Below, piece after piece: positions 60,546-64,000 of a stretch of 64,000 nt of DNA. The DNA is taken from assembly GCF_033807715.1 (NCBI RefSeq), contig NC_084587.1, positions 27,779,017 through 27,843,016 of the forward strand. Direction: 5' to 3'. Numbering within the stretch: the first letter of the stretch is position 1; every line of letters starts with the position of its first letter. Position numbers and translations under genes: made by a program. The DNA comes from Cololabis saira. Taxonomy: Eukaryota > Chordata > Actinopteri > Beloniformes > Belonidae. The notes below the pieces were generated by a model. That model saw nothing but the letters and a program-made list of their open reading frames with translations. It was not told where the DNA came from and did no database searches.

Positions 60546-61451
60546 AAATGTTGGCTGGGGAGCATTAGACAAAGTACCTCCTGCCTTTTTTTGGAATACT
60601 TTTGAACATCTTTTTGTCTCCCAGCAGAGTCACATCCCAGCTCAATGGAGGTGTGGTCAGATCCTCACTGCAGAGGCCATCTATTATAATTTCTCTCACC
60701 ATATATTTTGGCACCTCATGACAAGTTTCTATGAATTCAAAGAAAAGCGCTTAAGAAAAGACGATGGGAAGTCAGTTTTTGGACCATGTGATAATACTCC
60801 AAGTCTGGAGAGCACATCAGTGTGCATGCATACCTGTCTCTGACCTGACATGCTGACGGCTGCCTGACAATGTAAAACCCCTCTTCTTGTTTTTTCTCTC
60901 TTCCAAGACATGCCTCTGCCTGATCTCTCCACCTCCCGAGAGCCCTTTCCAGTTCTTGTGCTGTGATTTGCTGATCTCTTCAGGGTGCTGCTTGCCCACG
61001 GTAAAATCTGATTGGCGTTTGAAGGGACCCTGCAGCTTTAAGGGGGGAGCGGGCTTCCACCGTTTCCACAAAAAGAAAGGGAGATGCTAACTTCATGACA
61101 GAAGTTACTCAGATGAGATCAGCTCTACGGGAAGAAGGAAAACGGAGGGAAATAAGAAAAGAATGTAATGAAAGAGATACATTACAGAAAGAAACAGTAA
61201 AAAAATTAAAAAACAAAAACCACAGAGGGCCACGGTAGATCCCGTAAACAGGTAGGTGTTACATTTTGCAGCTACTGGAGGGCAAACAGTACAACATACT
61301 CTGCTTATGTGTCAGTTTTACCGCTTTCTGAATGTAGGGTAATATCAAAAGTGAATTCTCAGACACTCATGCACAAAAACAAGTACAAGCATGTGTCTTA
61401 GTGTGTGCACTGGTATGTAATCTGTATCTTTTCTCTCATTGCTGTTCAGAC

Positions 61452-63420
61452 ATGAATAATCGCTCTATCGCCTGGTGGCTGCGTCAGATCAGCCTGCCTC
61501 AGTACACCAAGATACTAGAAAGTGAATTTTATGGTTTGGAGGTATGTAAATATAAAAATAAGTATATGTTTGAGCTTGCTGGTTTCTTAATCTGTCTTTT
61601 ATTCTTTTCCGAAATGCTCATAATCCTCAATTCAGCTTTATTCCTTCTGGCTCACCTTCTCTGCAGGGTTTGCTGAATGTAACAGATGGAGAGCTAAAGG
61701 ATGTAGGGATAGAGGATGCAGCACACAGACAAACCATCCTCACTCAGCTTTCAAGACATCGACAGAGGCTGGACCCACACTCCGGTAATACACGGAGGAC
61801 GTGAGCAAATTAACATGCACACGAGGGCTGGAATGATTTAAAATGTGTGAAAAAGTTGTATTTACATGTAAAGGTATTACCATCTACAGCAGGGGTATTC
61901 AATTCTGGTCCTTGAGGTCTGATATCCTGCATGCTTTAGATGTTTCCCTGCTTCATCACACCCAGATACAAATCACTGTGTCAGACTTTTGCAGATGTTG
62001 CTGGCATGCTAATGACGAACCATTACTGTGAATCAGGTGTGCTGACATGGGGGAACATCTATAACATGCAGGACACTGGACCACCAGGACCAGAATCAAA
62101 TACCCTTGGTCTACAAGATCCCAGGCTTAATTATAAAGATAACATGTGGATCCCAGAACACCAGAGTCTCTTACGGCTGCAGTGTATCAACAAATTTGAC
62201 GTGTATCAACAAATTTGTATTGACTTAATTGAATAATTGATGCACTTCATATTACACACTGATGCTGCATAACAGTTGACACGATAATGACCTAAAAATG
62301 AGTCCACGTTTTTATGTTATCTTGAAAAAATCCTGCCAATATCTAATGCCAGTATTTTGTATTTAATCATTTTTGATGTTGGATGATTTGAACAGGTTTT
62401 AGTGTACTTGCATTCACAACCATGGCATTCTGTGTAAAAAAGAAAGAAAGAAAGAAAAGGAAAATACCTTTGCTAATATTGTGAGATAGATTGCAATTAC
62501 AATACCTCAGAACAACATAAGCACAGGTTCTGCCATGAAAAAGAAATCCATGCACAACCACTAGTGGAGTAAGTGAAGGTTGCTTCCATTAGTTTCTCCT
62601 GCATTTAAAGCAAATAATGTTTTAGATGTTCATGAGAGACACCGGTTAATGAAAGTGTGTGTTTAGGCATGTGTGTGTCAGTTTTGATGAGTGTTTTCAA
62701 TCAGAAGAGATCTGTATCTGTTGCGGTTATCTGTGCTGAGCGAGCCGGTTTATCAAGTAAAAGGCTGTTTTGCATGAATCAACTAACATTACTGATGGGA
62801 CCTGATAACACAATCAAAGGCCTCACTGACTGTCACAGGTTAATAAATGTCCCCCAGTGTGTGAATACAGTAGATCTTTTAGCTTTGTACCAAGAGAAAT
62901 AGCTGGGACCTATACTTGCACATTGTAATTACAATTTTCATGCTTTTTTTTTTCTTTCTTTATTACAGCTTCAGCTTTAACAAACAGCTTTGAATATGGT
63001 ATGTATTTTATCTTCTTTACTTCTCTGAAAAAAATGTACTGCAAATATAATAGCCAAAATACTATTTTACAGTGTTTCTTCCCTTTCAGGTGAGCAGGTT
63101 GTGAAACGCAGAGTGAGACGAAAGCATTCCCTGGGATCATCCATGGATGTGGTGAGGCTGAAGTGTTTCCACCAGATTGACCTTCACAAAACAGTCTCTT
63201 TTACCTTAAAATTATGTAATCTGTGGCGTCAGATTGATCAAAAATAATAACCTTGGATATAATGTTACCATATCCTCCAGGAGAAGCCAAAGGATCTCTT
63301 TCGTCACAGTATTCTTCCCCGCCTCCAGCGCGCTGACAAAAAGCACCGCCTCTCTGCCTCCTGCACGCAGCTCCGCCCCCTGAATGAGGACAACGCTGTT
63401 AACCAGGAAAGCAAACACAG
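61452..63420 (+). CDS. N-terminal SAM-domain protein, 5' part of gene (runs off window)
   Basis: Coding exons: 61452-61541, 61667-61784, 62969-62998, 63090-63151, 63281-63420, all with GT-AG borders and matching phases, giving about 146 codons so far; the last exon ends in a donor. The ATG lies 2 nt after a strong acceptor (GCTGTTCAG), so an untranslated exon precedes it. Residues about 5-65 form a SAM domain: WWLRQISLPQYTKILES, then LLNVTDGELKDVGI and AHRQTILTQL. A basic linker follows (KRRVRRKHSLGSS, a possible phosphorylation or nuclear-type signal) and an FRHSILPRLQRADKKHRL stretch. SAM domains mediate protein-protein or lipid-associated oligomerisation. A SAM at the very N-terminus occurs in ARAP-type proteins among others, but I cannot name this gene from the part visible. 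Confidence 0.85.
61890..62108. mobile_element. Palindromic hAT MITE in intron 2 of the SAM-domain gene
   Basis: It starts CAGGGGTATTCAATTCTGGT and ends ACCAGAATCAAATACCCTTG, near-perfect inverted copies. The arms continue inward (TCCTGCATG / CATGCAGGA). The 8-bp flanks ATCTACAG and GTCTACAA are an eroded target duplication. Such 0.2-kb MITEs are common in fish. Confidence 0.8.
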
Positions 63421-63594
63421 GTGAGCTTTCTTCCAGTGTCTGTTGCAGGTATGTCGGTTGTTACACTGAAGAAATGAACTTTCTCTTGGTAGTCTACTAA
63501 TGATTAACTCGTACCTTATAAAAACTGTGTCAGACCTTGTGAGGTGACGCCAAAGTCACCTAACAATCACACAGAGGCAAAAACCGACTCTGAC

Positions 63595-63715
63595 TTAAAG
63601 TGGTGTCAAAAAGTATGTGAATCCCTCAAAATAAACAGTTTTTTATTGATAAATTGGCCATAAAATGTGATCTTCGCTTCATCTAAGTCACAACAGAAAC
63701 ACAGTGTACTAAAGA
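63595..63715. repeat. Interspersed repeat fragment
   Basis: GTGTCAAAAAGTATGTGAATC, then GGCCATAAAATGTGATCTTC and CATCTAAGTCACAACAGAAA resemble a widespread fish DNA-transposon end. Only one end is recognisable. The remaining 63421-64000 has no further exon I can support. Confidence 0.5.
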
Positions 63716-64000
63716 AGTGTTCTCGAGCTCAAGCCATTGAAGGGAATTCGATAGCCCTGCGTTTCCCTGCTCCAACACAACTAGTTTTAATGAATGCAAC
63801 GTTAAAAGACTTGTACAGACCTTGGTGACTAGCTAATGGTGATCATAATGGTGACGCTGTGCTAAGGCTTATAAAAGAAAACCTTTATAATTTCTCAAGT
63901 CTTAACTAAACACATTGATTAAAAATTCACAGTGATGGATGCATTCTTGGAGTTAATAGCTTGTCAGACACCTTTGGTACCTTTAAATTAGACCAATACA

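Overview
The window is nuclear DNA of a ray-finned fish. Its genes are small exons separated by GT-AG introns, it has abundant CA, GA and GTGC microsatellites, and its mobile elements are of kinds common in teleosts (DIRS-type tyrosine-recombinase elements, hAT and TTAA-target DNA transposons, L2-like LINEs). The content points to a teleost, possibly a percomorph. I cannot name the species.

Layout. 1-5430 is a nested transposon block: a broken DIRS-type recombinase gene split by a 1.26-kb DNA element, beside a second copy of that element which carries a hAT element with another hAT inside it. 5507-7895 is a large foldback element. 8054-12192 (minus) is a perforin-1-like gene whose C2 domain is cut off at the transposon block. 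13539-19765 holds an inverted-repeat element and an L2-like LINE with an inverted 5' end, split by a hAT MITE. 21822-26920 (minus) is pin1, and 27520-30909 (plus) is ubl5, head to head across about 600 bp. 31.1-36.7 kb has LINE remnants and a decayed coiled-coil reading frame. 36713-55851 (minus) is a complete vav1, which I resolved into 28 coding exons and 842 codons with every splice phase consistent. 61452-63420 (plus) is the 5' end of a gene for a protein with an N-terminal SAM domain that runs off the window.

Function. Perforin (killer-lymphocyte pore former) and Vav1 (antigen-receptor Rac/Rho exchange factor) are both immune genes. Pin1 (phospho-Ser/Thr-Pro isomerase) and Ubl5 (splicing-associated ubiquitin-like protein) are housekeeping genes. 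I see no prokaryotic-style operon, CRISPR array, rRNA or tRNA gene. The observations most worth checking are the long TG and GA microsatellites close to three vav1 splice acceptors, the perforin gene ending at a transposon block, the LINE with a 5' inversion, and the foldback and nested elements with readable target-site duplications.
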